From the NCBI GenBank assembly GCA_022824145.1, contig JAJEAY010000198.1:1-53557 (forward strand): a DNA stretch of 53,557 nucleotides, given 5' to 3'. The translations under genes were made by a program, and so were the position numbers. Positions 9,158-17,320 of the stretch are shown here, one piece after another (position 1 is the stretch's first letter; each line of letters starts with the position of its first letter). The notes under the pieces are model-generated. The model did not search any database, was not told where the DNA came from, and worked only from the letters and a program-made list of their open reading frames with translations. The DNA is from Rhodobacter sp. (GTDB lineage Bacteria; Pseudomonadota; Alphaproteobacteria; Rhodobacterales; Rhodobacteraceae).

Positions 9158-10026
9158 TCCAACCCTCCGTCATGCACGACCATCGGTTCAAGGAACGCCT
9201 CCTCGCTGTCGGCTGTCGGGGGAAGGCTGGCGCCGGTTATGCGGGGCACCGCTGCCATCAGCGCCCGGGTGTATGGGTGGCCGGGATTCTCGAAAACCGC
9301 GCGGGTCGGTCCCTGCTCGACGATGCGCCCGCGGAAAATCACGCAGACCCGGTCGGCGAACTCCCTCACAACGCCGAGATTGTGCGAGATGAACAGCACG
9401 GCGGTGCCGCTCTCCTTGACCAGGTCATGCATCAGCTTCAGCGTCTGCGCCTGCACGGTTACGTCGAGGGCCGTGCCCGGCTCGTCGGCGATCAGAAGCG
9501 ATGGACGGTTGGCCAAGGCCATGGCGATGGTTACGCGCTGGTTCATGCCGCCCGAAAGCTGGAACGGATAGGAAGCAAGAACGCGGTCTCGGTCGTTGAT
9601 GGAGACCGAACGCAGCAATTCGCCCGCCCTCTCGTCCGCTGTCTCCCTCGGGAGTCCGGGATGGCGCCTGCGCAGCACTTCGGCGAACTGGGCGCCAATC
9701 GTGAACACGGGGTTCAGGGACGAAGTCGGATCCTGGAATATCATCGAAATCGATGTGCCGCGCAGGGCCTGCCATTGGCGCCGTCCCAGCCGGTTAAGAT
9801 CCCGGCCCTCGAAGAAGAGCCCTCCCTCAACCTCGGCCGAATGGAGTTCCTGCAGGAGGCCCAGCACGATCCGGGCGGTCACCGATTTGCCCGAACCGCT
9901 CTCACCGACAAGCGCCAGCCGTTCGCCGGGACGAATGTTCAGCGAAATGCCGTGCAATACCTCCGATACACCGGAATATCCGCGAAAACGCAGGCGGAGG
10001 TCGCGGATCTCCAGTACGTCGCTCAT
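9154..10026 (-). CDS. Oligopeptide/dipeptide-type ABC transporter ATPase (DppD/OppD-like)
   Basis: A 290-residue ABC ATPase. It has Walker A GESGSGKS, the signature LSGGMNQRVTIAMAL, Walker B LLIADEPGTALD and the His switch FISHNLGVV, ending in the oligo/dipeptide tail HPYTRALMAAVPRI. I chose the ATG at 10026 because it overlaps the permease stop as ATGA and the family N-terminus (MSDVLEIRDLRLRF) starts there; the open frame extends about 32 codons further upstream inside the permease gene. It pairs with the ATPase at 8351-9157, as Dpp/Opp systems normally use two different nucleotide-binding subunits. Confidence 0.93.
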   Translation of the reverse strand: MSDVLEIRDLRLRFRGYSGVSEVLHGISLNIRPGERLALVGESGSGKSVTARIVLGLLQELHSAEVEGGLFFEGRDLNRLGRRQWQALRGTSISMIFQDPTSSLNPVFTIGAQFAEVLRRRHPGLPRETADERAGELLRSVSINDRDRVLASYPFQLSGGMNQRVTIAMALANRPSLLIADEPGTALDVTVQAQTLKLMHDLVKESGTAVLFISHNLGVVREFADRVCVIFRGRIVEQGPTRAVFENPGHPYTRALMAAVPRITGASLPPTADSEEAFLEPMVVHDGGLE

Positions 10027-10856
10027 TGGCCCGCACCAAGGATTTCGCGCAGGGCGTCGCCCACAAGGTTGAAACCGAATACCGCCACCAGGATCGCAAG
10101 TCCCGGGAATACCGTCAGCCACCAGCTGTCAGGCAGGTAGCGCGCGCCTTCCGCCACCATGCTTCCAAGATCCGGTGTGGGCGGCTGCACGCCGAGGCCG
10201 AGGAAAGACAGCGACGAGGCGATTATGATGACGAAACCCATGTCAAGCGTCATCTTGGTGATGATCGCGGGAAGGCAGTTCGGCAGGATTTCCCTGACCG
10301 TGACGTGCAGTGTTGACGCGCCGATGATCTCGGCGGCGAGCACATAGCCTTCCTCCCGCTCCGATCGGGCGATGTTGTAAACCAGCCTCGCGTACCAGGG
10401 CCACCACATTGCGGTGACCGCCAGCATGGCGTTCATGAGTGTCGGCTCCAGTACGCCCATCATCGCGATCGCCAGCACCAGCGGAGGGATCGAAAGGAAG
10501 ACGTCGGTCAGGCGCATCAGCACGAATTCGGCACGGCCACCGAGATAGCCGGCGAACAGTCCAACCAGCGTGCCGATCGGCGTGGCGATTGCAAGCACCA
10601 CCACTCCGAGGACCAGCGATAGGCGGAAAGCATAAAGTATCCGGCTGAAGAGGTCACGGCCCACAAGATCGGTTCCCATCACGTTCCTTGCGCTTGGGCC
10701 TTGGTTGAAGTGAACAAAGTCGACCACGGCCCCGCGGTGTTCCGGGAACGGCGCGATGTAGTCGGCGAAGACTGCCGAAAGAACCACAGCTGCCACGAGC
10801 ACGGCGCCGAGCAGCGACATTGGATTGCGGAGCAGGATGACGGCCGTCCGTTTCAT
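10023..10856 (-). CDS. Dipeptide/oligopeptide ABC transporter permease (DppC-like)
   Basis: A 277-residue inner-membrane permease. An N-terminal membrane segment (LLGAVLVAAVVLSAVFADYIAPF) is followed by the DppC-type loop GPSARNVMGTDLVGRDLFSRILYA and the core BPD_transp_1 domain. The EAA-like coupling loop AAEIIGASTLHVTVREILPN contacts the ATPases. The gene overlaps by 4 bp with the DppB-like gene upstream and the DppD-like gene downstream, which indicates one translationally coupled transporter operon. The family assignment is secure; the substrate is not. Confidence 0.92.
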   Translation of the reverse strand: MKRTAVILLRNPMSLLGAVLVAAVVLSAVFADYIAPFPEHRGAVVDFVHFNQGPSARNVMGTDLVGRDLFSRILYAFRLSLVLGVVVLAIATPIGTLVGLFAGYLGGRAEFVLMRLTDVFLSIPPLVLAIAMMGVLEPTLMNAMLAVTAMWWPWYARLVYNIARSEREEGYVLAAEIIGASTLHVTVREILPNCLPAIITKMTLDMGFVIIIASSLSFLGLGVQPPTPDLGSMVAEGARYLPDSWWLTVFPGLAILVAVFGFNLVGDALREILGAGQ

Positions 10857-11881
10857 GACGATCCCCGCTCCGAATGCCGGATGCGCGGATTGAGGAATGC
10901 GATCAGCAGGTCGACGATCAGGTTAACGATCAGGAATGTCGCGGAGATGACCAGCACGGTTCCGATTATCGCGTTCAGGTCCTTCCTGAGGATCACTGCA
11001 ACACCGTAGCGGCTCAGGCCCGGCCAGGCGAAGACGGCTTCGACCAGGAAAGCGTTGCCCAGCATTGCCGCGAAGTCCAGCCCGATGATGGTCAGCGAGG
11101 GAATCAGCGACGGCTTGAACGCGTATTTCGCGGCGATGCGCCATGGCGCGAATCCGTAGGCCTGGGCCATCTCGATATAGGGCCTGTCGTAGGTTTCGAC
11201 CATGTTCGCGCGCGTCAGCCGTGCCGCCTGCCCGATTCCGGACACGGCCAGCGCGAAGGCCGGGAGGAAAATATGCCAGAGCGCATCGGCAAATGCGGCG
11301 CCGTTCCGGGCGACCAGCGTGTCGACCAGCAGAAAGCCGGTGACACGCTCGATCTCGAAGCTGTCGGCGATCCTTCCAGCGATGGGGAAGATCGGCAGGA
11401 AGAACGCGAAAAGAAGCATCAGAATCACCGCCCAGACGAAACTCGGTGCTGATACGCCGAGAAGCGAAAGCACGCGGATCGCGTGGTCCGGCCAACGCCC
11501 GCGGTAGCGCGCCGACCACATTCCGAGCGGCAGCCCGATGCCAATCATCAGGATGCCCGCAACAAGCACGAGTTCCAGCGTAGCTGGAAGGAACTGCGCG
11601 ATGTCCACGGTTACCGGGCGGTTGGTGTAGAGCGAAACGCCAAGATCGCCATGCAGAAGATCGGCAACGAAGTGCCCGTATTGCACCGCGACCGGTTCGT
11701 TCAGATGGAGCGCCCCGCGCAGCTTTTCAACCTGCTCTACGGTTGCGTTCGGTCCCAGCGCGATCCGCGCTGGATCCCCGGGAATGACCCGCGCGATGCC
11801 GAAGATCAGCATCGAAACTCCGACGAGCACGATCAAGGAGATTCCGAGCCGCCGCGCAAGAAGGCGAAAAACAGCCAACAT
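10853..11881 (-). CDS. Dipeptide/oligopeptide ABC transporter permease (DppB-like)
   Basis: A DppB-type permease of about 342 residues. The N-terminal segment RRLGISLIVLVGVSMLIFGIARVIPGDPARIALGP is diagnostic, and the EAA loop (AQAYGFAPWRIAAKYAFKPS) is present. The frame stays open to a TTG at 11962, but the stretch from 11902 to 11936 forms a perfect hairpin, so I prefer the ATG at 11881, where the recognisable protein starts (MLAVFRLLARRLG). The ribosome-binding site is weak (CGGA about 11 nt upstream, GGGA directly adjacent), which fits lower translation than the SBP. It overlaps the DppC-like gene by 4 bp. Confidence 0.88.
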   Translation of the reverse strand: MLAVFRLLARRLGISLIVLVGVSMLIFGIARVIPGDPARIALGPNATVEQVEKLRGALHLNEPVAVQYGHFVADLLHGDLGVSLYTNRPVTVDIAQFLPATLELVLVAGILMIGIGLPLGMWSARYRGRWPDHAIRVLSLLGVSAPSFVWAVILMLLFAFFLPIFPIAGRIADSFEIERVTGFLLVDTLVARNGAAFADALWHIFLPAFALAVSGIGQAARLTRANMVETYDRPYIEMAQAYGFAPWRIAAKYAFKPSLIPSLTIIGLDFAAMLGNAFLVEAVFAWPGLSRYGVAVILRKDLNAIIGTVLVISATFLIVNLIVDLLIAFLNPRIRHSERGSS

Positions 11882-11901
11882 TCCCGCATATCCGAGGCGT
11901 G

Positions 11902-11936
11902 GCCGCCGGATCCCGGTTGAACCGGGATCCGGCGGC
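11902..11936 (-). promoter_or_regulatory. Perfect 17-bp hairpin between SBP and permease genes
   Basis: GCCGCCGGATCCCGGTT (11902-11918) is followed after one base by its exact reverse complement (11920-11936). The hairpin lies 12 bp after the stop of the solute-binding-protein gene and before the likely permease start. No T-run follows on the transcribed strand, so it is more likely an attenuator or 3'-end mRNA stabiliser than a simple terminator. Equivalent hairpins occur after the other three SBP genes in this window. Confidence 0.8.
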
Positions 11937-11948
11937 TGAGTTGGAGAC

Positions 11949-13538
11949 TCAGTCGTCGGCAACTTCCATCAAGCGGAAACTGAAGCCCATTCCGTCGAGT
12001 CCGAATGCGTGGGCCGGATCCGAAAGCGCAGGAGCGTTAACGCGGCTGCTGGCGGCAAAGACCGACTGGCGGTCATAGCTGTAGATCGTCGGCGTGATCT
12101 CCATCAGCCGTGCGTTCAGCATCGAATATGCCTCCGCGCGCGCGTCGGGCGTCGGCGCGTTGCGCCCGGCCTCCAGGTATTCGTCAACCATAGCATCGTT
12201 AAGGTATTCCGGCGACTGCCAGGTTCCCGGGGTGGACGAATGGTACATGCCGTAAAGAAGCGTGTCCGGATCGCCGGTCACCGCGTTGACGAAAAGCTGG
12301 CTGACATGGGGAGTGTTCTCCGGTTTGCTGACCTGCTCGGCAAAGAGCGCCCAAGGCAGTTTCCTGATGTGAGACTTTACGTCGATGGCCGCGAGGTTCG
12401 ACTGGAAGAGAAGCGCGAAGCGTTCTTCCAGCGGAACTTCCGCTATCCAGCTGATCTCGATGTCCATCTCCGCAGCATCGTAACCGCACGCCGCCAGATG
12501 TTCGCGCGCCTTGTCGAGATCCTGTGTCTGGACCATTGACCGGTCGTTCGCTCCGAACATCCCCACCGGAATCGCACCGGTTGACGGACTGCCTGCGGAG
12601 ACATCGTCGGTTATCGCAATCATGCGGATCGCTGTCTGGTAATCGAAAGCTGCGCTCAGTGCCCGACGGCAGTTGACGTCATCAAGCGGCGGTTTTGTGG
12701 TGTTCAGCTTTAGGTAGAATGCTCCAGTCCCGCTTTCCGTGAAGAGCTGCGCTCCCTCCTTGGCCAGTGCGCCCATCACCTCGGGGGGCAGCCACTGCGA
12801 CGAGATGTCATGCTCGCCCTGCGCGATCAGCGTGCGGACGGTCGACGGCTCCAGCCCGTAGCGCAGACGCACGGTGTCGGGTGCTGCCTCCGCGATACCA
12901 AGGAAATAACCGTCGTTTTTCTCCATTACGGTTTCTTCTTGCGGATTGTGCGAGACGACCCGGTAGGCACCGGTGCCAGCGCCATTGGCAGAAAGGTAGG
13001 CCTGGCCCCAATCGCCCATTTCGCCTTCACCTTCGCCAAGGTTGTCCATGACGAGCTTGCTGTCGACGACAGGAAGGCGCACCAGCGACGCCACGAACGG
13101 CGCGTAGGATGAGGAAAGATCGAAGCGAACGGTCGTGGCATCAACCGCTTCGACGTTCTCAACCACGCCGAGCAGGTAGGAAAGACCGGCTCCCAGCGCC
13201 TTCATGCGCTCGACCGAGAAGACGACGTCATCCGCTGTGAGCGGGTTGCCGCTCTGGAAATTAACATCACTCCGCAACGTGAATGTGAACGAGTTGCCGT
13301 CGTTTTCCCAGCTTTCGGCCAGATGCGGCGCATGGCCTGGCCCGCCCTGAACCGGTAGCACCAAAGTGTCATAGACGTTGAACATTAGGATGCTGTCGGC
13401 GTAGTCCGAAGCTTTTGCCGGATCAAGTTCGCCGACCGCGACTTCGTCGAGCCGCAGCGTGCCGCCTGCAAGAGCAGGGACCGCCAGTGAAGTTGCCGCC
13501 ATCATTCCGACGGCCAGAGTCAGTTTGAAAGGTGTCAC
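11949..13538 (-). CDS. Oligopeptide-type ABC solute-binding protein (SBP family 5)
   Basis: A 529-residue periplasmic binding protein of the DppA/OppA family (SBP_bac_5). It has a signal peptide (TPFKLTLAVGMMAATSLAVPALA, cleavage probably near AGG) and the family core WENDGNSFTFTLRSDVNFQSGNPLTADDVVFSVERM. The start is a GTG at 13538 with GGAG four bases upstream, overlapping the stop of the regulator gene. It captures the imported compound for the two permeases and two ATPases. The hairpin right after its stop probably allows more SBP than membrane components to be made. Ligand is unknown; the hydantoinase genes point to a peptide-derived or cyclic amide compound. Confidence 0.93.
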   Translation of the reverse strand: MTPFKLTLAVGMMAATSLAVPALAGGTLRLDEVAVGELDPAKASDYADSILMFNVYDTLVLPVQGGPGHAPHLAESWENDGNSFTFTLRSDVNFQSGNPLTADDVVFSVERMKALGAGLSYLLGVVENVEAVDATTVRFDLSSSYAPFVASLVRLPVVDSKLVMDNLGEGEGEMGDWGQAYLSANGAGTGAYRVVSHNPQEETVMEKNDGYFLGIAEAAPDTVRLRYGLEPSTVRTLIAQGEHDISSQWLPPEVMGALAKEGAQLFTESGTGAFYLKLNTTKPPLDDVNCRRALSAAFDYQTAIRMIAITDDVSAGSPSTGAIPVGMFGANDRSMVQTQDLDKAREHLAACGYDAAEMDIEISWIAEVPLEERFALLFQSNLAAIDVKSHIRKLPWALFAEQVSKPENTPHVSQLFVNAVTGDPDTLLYGMYHSSTPGTWQSPEYLNDAMVDEYLEAGRNAPTPDARAEAYSMLNARLMEITPTIYSYDRQSVFAASSRVNAPALSDPAHAFGLDGMGFSFRLMEVADD

Positions 13539-14203
13539 TTTCTTTCTCCATTGTTGTCAGATTGGGGACACGCGCCTTGTGCGCCTTTCCTGCTCTCCAG
13601 TGTGCCGTAGTCTTCGCCATCTTCGCCGAACACGTCCATCGTTCCGCACCAGAGAATCGAGACGGTTTCCCCTGTGTGGTTCCAGGTGGCGTGCCTTCTG
13701 CGGGAGTCGAAATGCAGTGAATCGCCCTGCTTCAGGATTTTTCGTTCACCGTCCAGTTCAACGGTGACCTCGCCCTTCAGCAGGTAGAACAGCTCTTCGC
13801 CTTCGTGGCTGATCGGCTCGTTTCTGTGGCCCGGCGGCTCGTGAATGATGACCGAACGCAGCGTGCCGTTCGGCAGGTTCGCGGAGAGCCGTTCGTATGC
13901 CAATGCGCCGTCCGCGACGCGATAGCTGATGCGTCGGCTCCTGCGCGTCGCACCTGAACTGCTGCTGGGCTGTTCCAGAAACTCCGAGATCGGACGCTTA
14001 AGCACGCGGGCGATCGAACGCAGTGACGAGAGCGATGGTGCTGCCAAGCCGCGTTCGACCTGGGAAATGAACCCCACGGAAAGACCCGCGTTATCCGCCA
14101 CGTACTGCATTGTCAGCTTCGCTTCCTTCCGGCAGCGCCTGAGCTGGTCTCCAAGGTCGATATCCGCGTCATGCAGGTTGGTTTGCGGCTGTTTTTTTAG
14201 CAT
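13535..14203 (-). CDS. XRE-type HTH / cupin transcriptional regulator
   Basis: A 222-residue regulator. An N-terminal XRE helix-turn-helix (about residues 18-72, with LRRCRKEAKLTMQYVADNAGLS and FISQVERGLAAPSLSSL) is followed by a C-terminal cupin domain (about 120-205, HEPPGHRNEPISHEGEE and GDSLHFDSRRRHATWN). This PuuR-like layout is common for regulators of amino-acid and amine catabolism, with the cupin sensing a small ligand. I chose the ATG at 14203 over a TTG 12 codons upstream. Codons 2-5 contain a run of seven A on the coding strand. It is the first gene of the operon and overlaps the SBP start, so it is probably autoregulated together with the transporter and hydantoinase genes. Confidence 0.9.
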   Translation of the reverse strand: MLKKQPQTNLHDADIDLGDQLRRCRKEAKLTMQYVADNAGLSVGFISQVERGLAAPSLSSLRSIARVLKRPISEFLEQPSSSSGATRRSRRISYRVADGALAYERLSANLPNGTLRSVIIHEPPGHRNEPISHEGEELFYLLKGEVTVELDGERKILKQGDSLHFDSRRRHATWNHTGETVSILWCGTMDVFGEDGEDYGTLESRKGAQGACPQSDNNGERK

Positions 14204-14790
14204 GACTAAAGTTTTGGCGACCGAATCCAGTCCTGTCAAGCCATTTGAACAAAGGATTTCGGATTAGTTGAACTGCTGACTGTCAGACTGCTGCGCTGGC
14301 ATTGCGGAGTTACGCCATCGCCGGACTGGCTCCGGAAGGCGCCGTCCTGTCGAAGACCTGTGCGGAGGGGGGTCACAGGAGTTCCCGAGGGGAGGTTTTT
14401 CGCAGGAAGGGGAACAGCGAATCACGAAAGCATGGATCGGATTCGAAGGTGACCTTCGGCAGATTCGCCTCGCTATGCTTGGTCTGGCCGCACTTCCGAG
14501 CGAAAGGAAGCTTCTGACACCCGTCCTCTGGCTGACCCAGCTGGCGAGAATGAGCCGCGCGAGGGTTTTCGCCGATATTTCCGAGTCCGGAATCCAGTAT
14601 AGTCGCTTCCACATCCATTCAGCGCGAAGGACGCCGCCGAATCTGCGGAACGCGCCGGGACTGTCACGCCTGCTCGGACGCATTCATCCAGCGGCGTCGC
14701 AACATGATTTGCTACTCCCGGAGTCCAATCCAGGCGTTCAGGACACCGACGATGGATCGGAACGGAATTGTCCTTGACTCCAAACAGCCG
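14204..14790. other. Intergenic region between divergent operons
   Basis: About 590 bp without a convincing gene on either strand; the open frames present lack recognisable family motifs and have no good start signals. It must hold the promoters of the leftward XRE/dpp/hyu operon and of the rightward ROK operon. Its length and lack of structure suggest it also contains decayed coding sequence, but I recognise nothing. Confidence 0.5.
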
Positions 14791-14824
14791 CCCATTTAGT
14801 TCGGTAAGTGAACGAATAAATGGG
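14791..14824 (+). promoter_or_regulatory. Palindromic candidate operator upstream of the ROK gene
   Basis: CCCATTTAGTTCG (14791-14803) and CGAATAAATGGG (14813-14824) are reverse complements apart from one extra G, separated by nine bases. The element sits immediately before the most likely ROK start codons. ROK repressors of the NagC/Mlc type bind A/T-rich palindromes of similar size and commonly autoregulate. A GGGA within the right arm may also serve as ribosome-binding site for a GTG start at 14831. Confidence 0.55.
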
Positions 14825-14830
14825 AATGCT

Positions 14831-16045
14831 GTGCCCGCTCATTCAAGTATCTCCCGACGCATGTCTCAGAGCGCAGTTGTTCAGGCAATCGCGAGCTATG
14901 GCCCTGTGTCACGTGCCAGCGTCGCTAAACTGACCGGTCTCTCCAAACAGACGGTGTCGCAGATCGTTGGCAACCTCGAACAGGATGGCTGGGTTCGCAC
15001 AGTCGGCGAAACAGAAGGCCATGTCGGTCGCAAGGCAGTGATCTACGAGATATCACCGAGTGCCGCAACAATCGCTAGCGTCGACCTAGGCGCCACAAAG
15101 GTCAGGGTTGCGTTCTGCGATCTGATGGGCCGTGTCCTGGCTGAAAAGGTCGAGCCCACCGAACGCTCAGGAGGGATGAACGTGATTGAGCAGGTTGGGC
15201 GCCTGGTCGAGTCCACCAAGCGCGAAGCGAAGGAACCATGTGGCGACCTAAAGATCTCAGTTGTTGGTGTTCCCGGCGTGTACGATCCCAAGACAGGTGC
15301 GGTTCTGATGGCCCCGAACATTGTCGGAATCGACCAGTTCGATCTTGCTGCCGCCATGCACAAACGGCTTGGTATCGAAATTTTGGTCGAGAATGACGTG
15401 AACCTTGCTGCATTGGGTGAACACTGGCTTGGCAACCGCCGCGAAGATGACAACTTTGTCTATATTTCAGTCGGTACCGGAATCGGCGCCGGAGTGGTCG
15501 TGGGGGGCAAGCTGCTTCGCGGAACTACGGGCGCGGCGGGCGAAATTGGCTTCCTGCCTTTTGGTGCTGATCCATTTGAGGCCGAGAGTCACAAGATTGG
15601 CGCTCTTGAGCGCGTGACAGCGACCAGCGCAATCATTAGCCATTATCTGGAGCTGTCAGGGCAAAAGTCGGACGTTCCGGGTGTATTCGATGCGGCAAGC
15701 GCCGGCGACATCGCAGCGCAGGAAACGCTTGATCGAGTCGCAAAGCAAATTTCCAGGGCGGCCGCTGCGATTGCAGCCATAGTCGATCCCTCCGTAATCG
15801 TTATCGGAGGCTCCATCGGCGCTCGATCCGAATTGCTCGAGCGGATCGTTCGGTTCTCCTCCCAGTGCTATCCCGGCAAAATCACGATCGAAAAATCGAA
15901 ACTGGGCAGCCACGCAGCACTTGCAGGAGGTGTATCGATTGCGCTGTCACATCTGCACGTCTCAATATTTGCGGAAGGTCAAAAAGGCGCTGAAATCCTG
16001 ATCCCGCCACCCGCGATCGAGGAATTCAAGGCAGGTGCGTCATGA
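14831..16045 (+). CDS. ROK-family transcriptional regulator
   Basis: A repressor/activator of about 404 residues. An N-terminal winged HTH (SQSAVVQAIASYGPVSRASVAKLTGLS then KQTVSQIVGNLEQDGWV) precedes a ROK sugar-kinase-like domain (VDLGATKVRVAFCD, VENDVNLAALGEHW, ISVGTGIGAG). The usual ROK zinc motif (CxCGxxGCxE) is absent: after GAAGEIGFLPFG the sequence continues without cysteines, so sugar kinase activity is doubtful while ligand sensing is likely. The start is ambiguous: TTG 14768, GTG 14831 (GGGA upstream) or ATG 14861. I prefer 14831 because the palindrome at 14791-14824 lies before it. Its stop overlaps the M20 gene (ATGA), so it heads the operon and probably senses an amino-sugar-like inducer. 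Confidence 0.9.
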   Translation: MPAHSSISRRMSQSAVVQAIASYGPVSRASVAKLTGLSKQTVSQIVGNLEQDGWVRTVGETEGHVGRKAVIYEISPSAATIASVDLGATKVRVAFCDLMGRVLAEKVEPTERSGGMNVIEQVGRLVESTKREAKEPCGDLKISVVGVPGVYDPKTGAVLMAPNIVGIDQFDLAAAMHKRLGIEILVENDVNLAALGEHWLGNRREDDNFVYISVGTGIGAGVVVGGKLLRGTTGAAGEIGFLPFGADPFEAESHKIGALERVTATSAIISHYLELSGQKSDVPGVFDAASAGDIAAQETLDRVAKQISRAAAAIAAIVDPSVIVIGGSIGARSELLERIVRFSSQCYPGKITIEKSKLGSHAALAGGVSIALSHLHVSIFAEGQKGAEILIPPPAIEEFKAGAS

Positions 16046-17298
16046 ATTCCTGCCACGGATTGGCTGAGCGCCTTGAACTGGCTCAGAACGCCGTCGCCGA
16101 TCTGGCGTTGCTGAAAGAGGCATTGGCCATCGAAAGCGTGACCGGGAACGAGACTCCCTTTGCACGTCACCTGGAAACGCAACTGTCCAGGTTGGGATTT
16201 GAAACGGGCCGGGGCGTTTTCCTGAACGGCCGCGAAAACGTCTGGGGCACACTTCAGGGTGGTGGGCCAAATCTCATGATTCTCGGACACACAGACACGG
16301 TTCATGTGCGCGGCTGGGAAAATCACTGGCAGGACGACCCCCGCCGCGACCCCTTCGGCGGCATCGAGCGCGACGGGCATGTCTGGGGACGTGGTTCCAG
16401 TGACCTGAAGGGCGGGATCTGTGCCGTGATTGCCGGCATACGACTGTTGCAGCGCGTGGGGATCACACCCGCTGGCGGCCTCACCCTCGCTTTCATCGGC
16501 GACGAGGAAAGCGGCGAGCCAGGCAGCGGTGTCAGCGCAGGAGCCAAAGATCTGGCGCGACGGGTCGCGAAGGGTGAAATCGCAAGACCGGACTTCGCAG
16601 TCTATGTCGAGCCAACCAATCTGGATGTCTATACAGCTCAGATAGGTTTCTTCATCGCCGACATTACGGTCACCGGAAAAACGGCCTATTTTGGAACGCC
16701 GGAACTGGGAACGGATGCTCTCAAGGCCGCGCATGCGCTGCTGTCACGCATATGGAAACATGAAGCCGAATTGAATGCGGGACCCTGCCACGAACTTGTG
16801 GGAGCATCTTCGGTACTTGCGACAAAAATCGAGGGTGGCGGCTTCATTGCAGTGCCGGGCGAATGCAGGCTTTCTATCATACGTAAGTTGCGGCCTGGCG
16901 AAGATCTGGACATGGCGGTTACGGCGTTCGAGACCGCACTTGACGCCTCGCACCTGCCCGAAGGCATAAACGTTACGTTCGAGTATCCTGCCGGACGCGA
17001 CCATGCTAAAGGCGGCTCGCCAGTCGAAACCGAACCGGACAGCGCACCGATTCAGCTACTGCAGGACTGCGTTCAGCGCTACCGTCCCGACGCCGGGCGG
17101 ATCGGTGGTGCACCCTATTGGTCCGAAATGCCGTTTCTGACGAATGGGATCGGTTGTCCGGCAGTCTATTGCGCCCCCGGAGATATCTCCGTCGCCCACA
17201 CCTATGAAGAGCGGATCGAGGTGGAAGAATACCTCGCTGCCGCCAGGGTCTTTGCACTCTTAATCGCGCGATACTGCGGAGCTAAACCAACCAACTGA
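16042..17298 (+). CDS. M20-family metallohydrolase (ArgE/DapE/aminoacylase type)
   Basis: A 418-residue zinc amidohydrolase or peptidase. Metal-site motifs are visible: GHTDTVHV (His83), GRGSSDLKGG with the bridging Asp, GDEESGEPG with the catalytic/ligand Glu pair, YVEPTN, and the C-terminal ligand His in SVAHTYEERIEVEEY. M20 enzymes remove N-acyl or N-carbamoyl groups or cleave dipeptides. The ATG overlaps the ROK stop. In an operon with a sugar ABC importer, a PLP racemase-like protein and a SIS aminosugar isomerase/deglycase, it may deacylate an N-acylated amino-acid or amino-sugar conjugate after uptake. It has no signal peptide, so it acts in the cytoplasm. Substrate unknown. Confidence 0.9.
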   Translation: MNSCHGLAERLELAQNAVADLALLKEALAIESVTGNETPFARHLETQLSRLGFETGRGVFLNGRENVWGTLQGGGPNLMILGHTDTVHVRGWENHWQDDPRRDPFGGIERDGHVWGRGSSDLKGGICAVIAGIRLLQRVGITPAGGLTLAFIGDEESGEPGSGVSAGAKDLARRVAKGEIARPDFAVYVEPTNLDVYTAQIGFFIADITVTGKTAYFGTPELGTDALKAAHALLSRIWKHEAELNAGPCHELVGASSVLATKIEGGGFIAVPGECRLSIIRKLRPGEDLDMAVTAFETALDASHLPEGINVTFEYPAGRDHAKGGSPVETEPDSAPIQLLQDCVQRYRPDAGRIGGAPYWSEMPFLTNGIGCPAVYCAPGDISVAHTYEERIEVEEYLAAARVFALLIARYCGAKPTN

Positions 17299-17320
17299 GA
17301 TGTAACCTGAGGAGGAAAAA

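Noticed and set aside
14184-14203. Slippery A-run at codons 2-5 of the XRE-cupin gene as a programmed frameshift
   Set aside because: The run is at the very start of a gene whose zero frame is complete, and no downstream pseudoknot or alternative product is apparent.
14264-14683. 139-codon minus-strand frame upstream of the XRE-cupin regulator
   Set aside because: Low-complexity Arg/Ser/Pro composition and no ribosome-binding site or family similarity.
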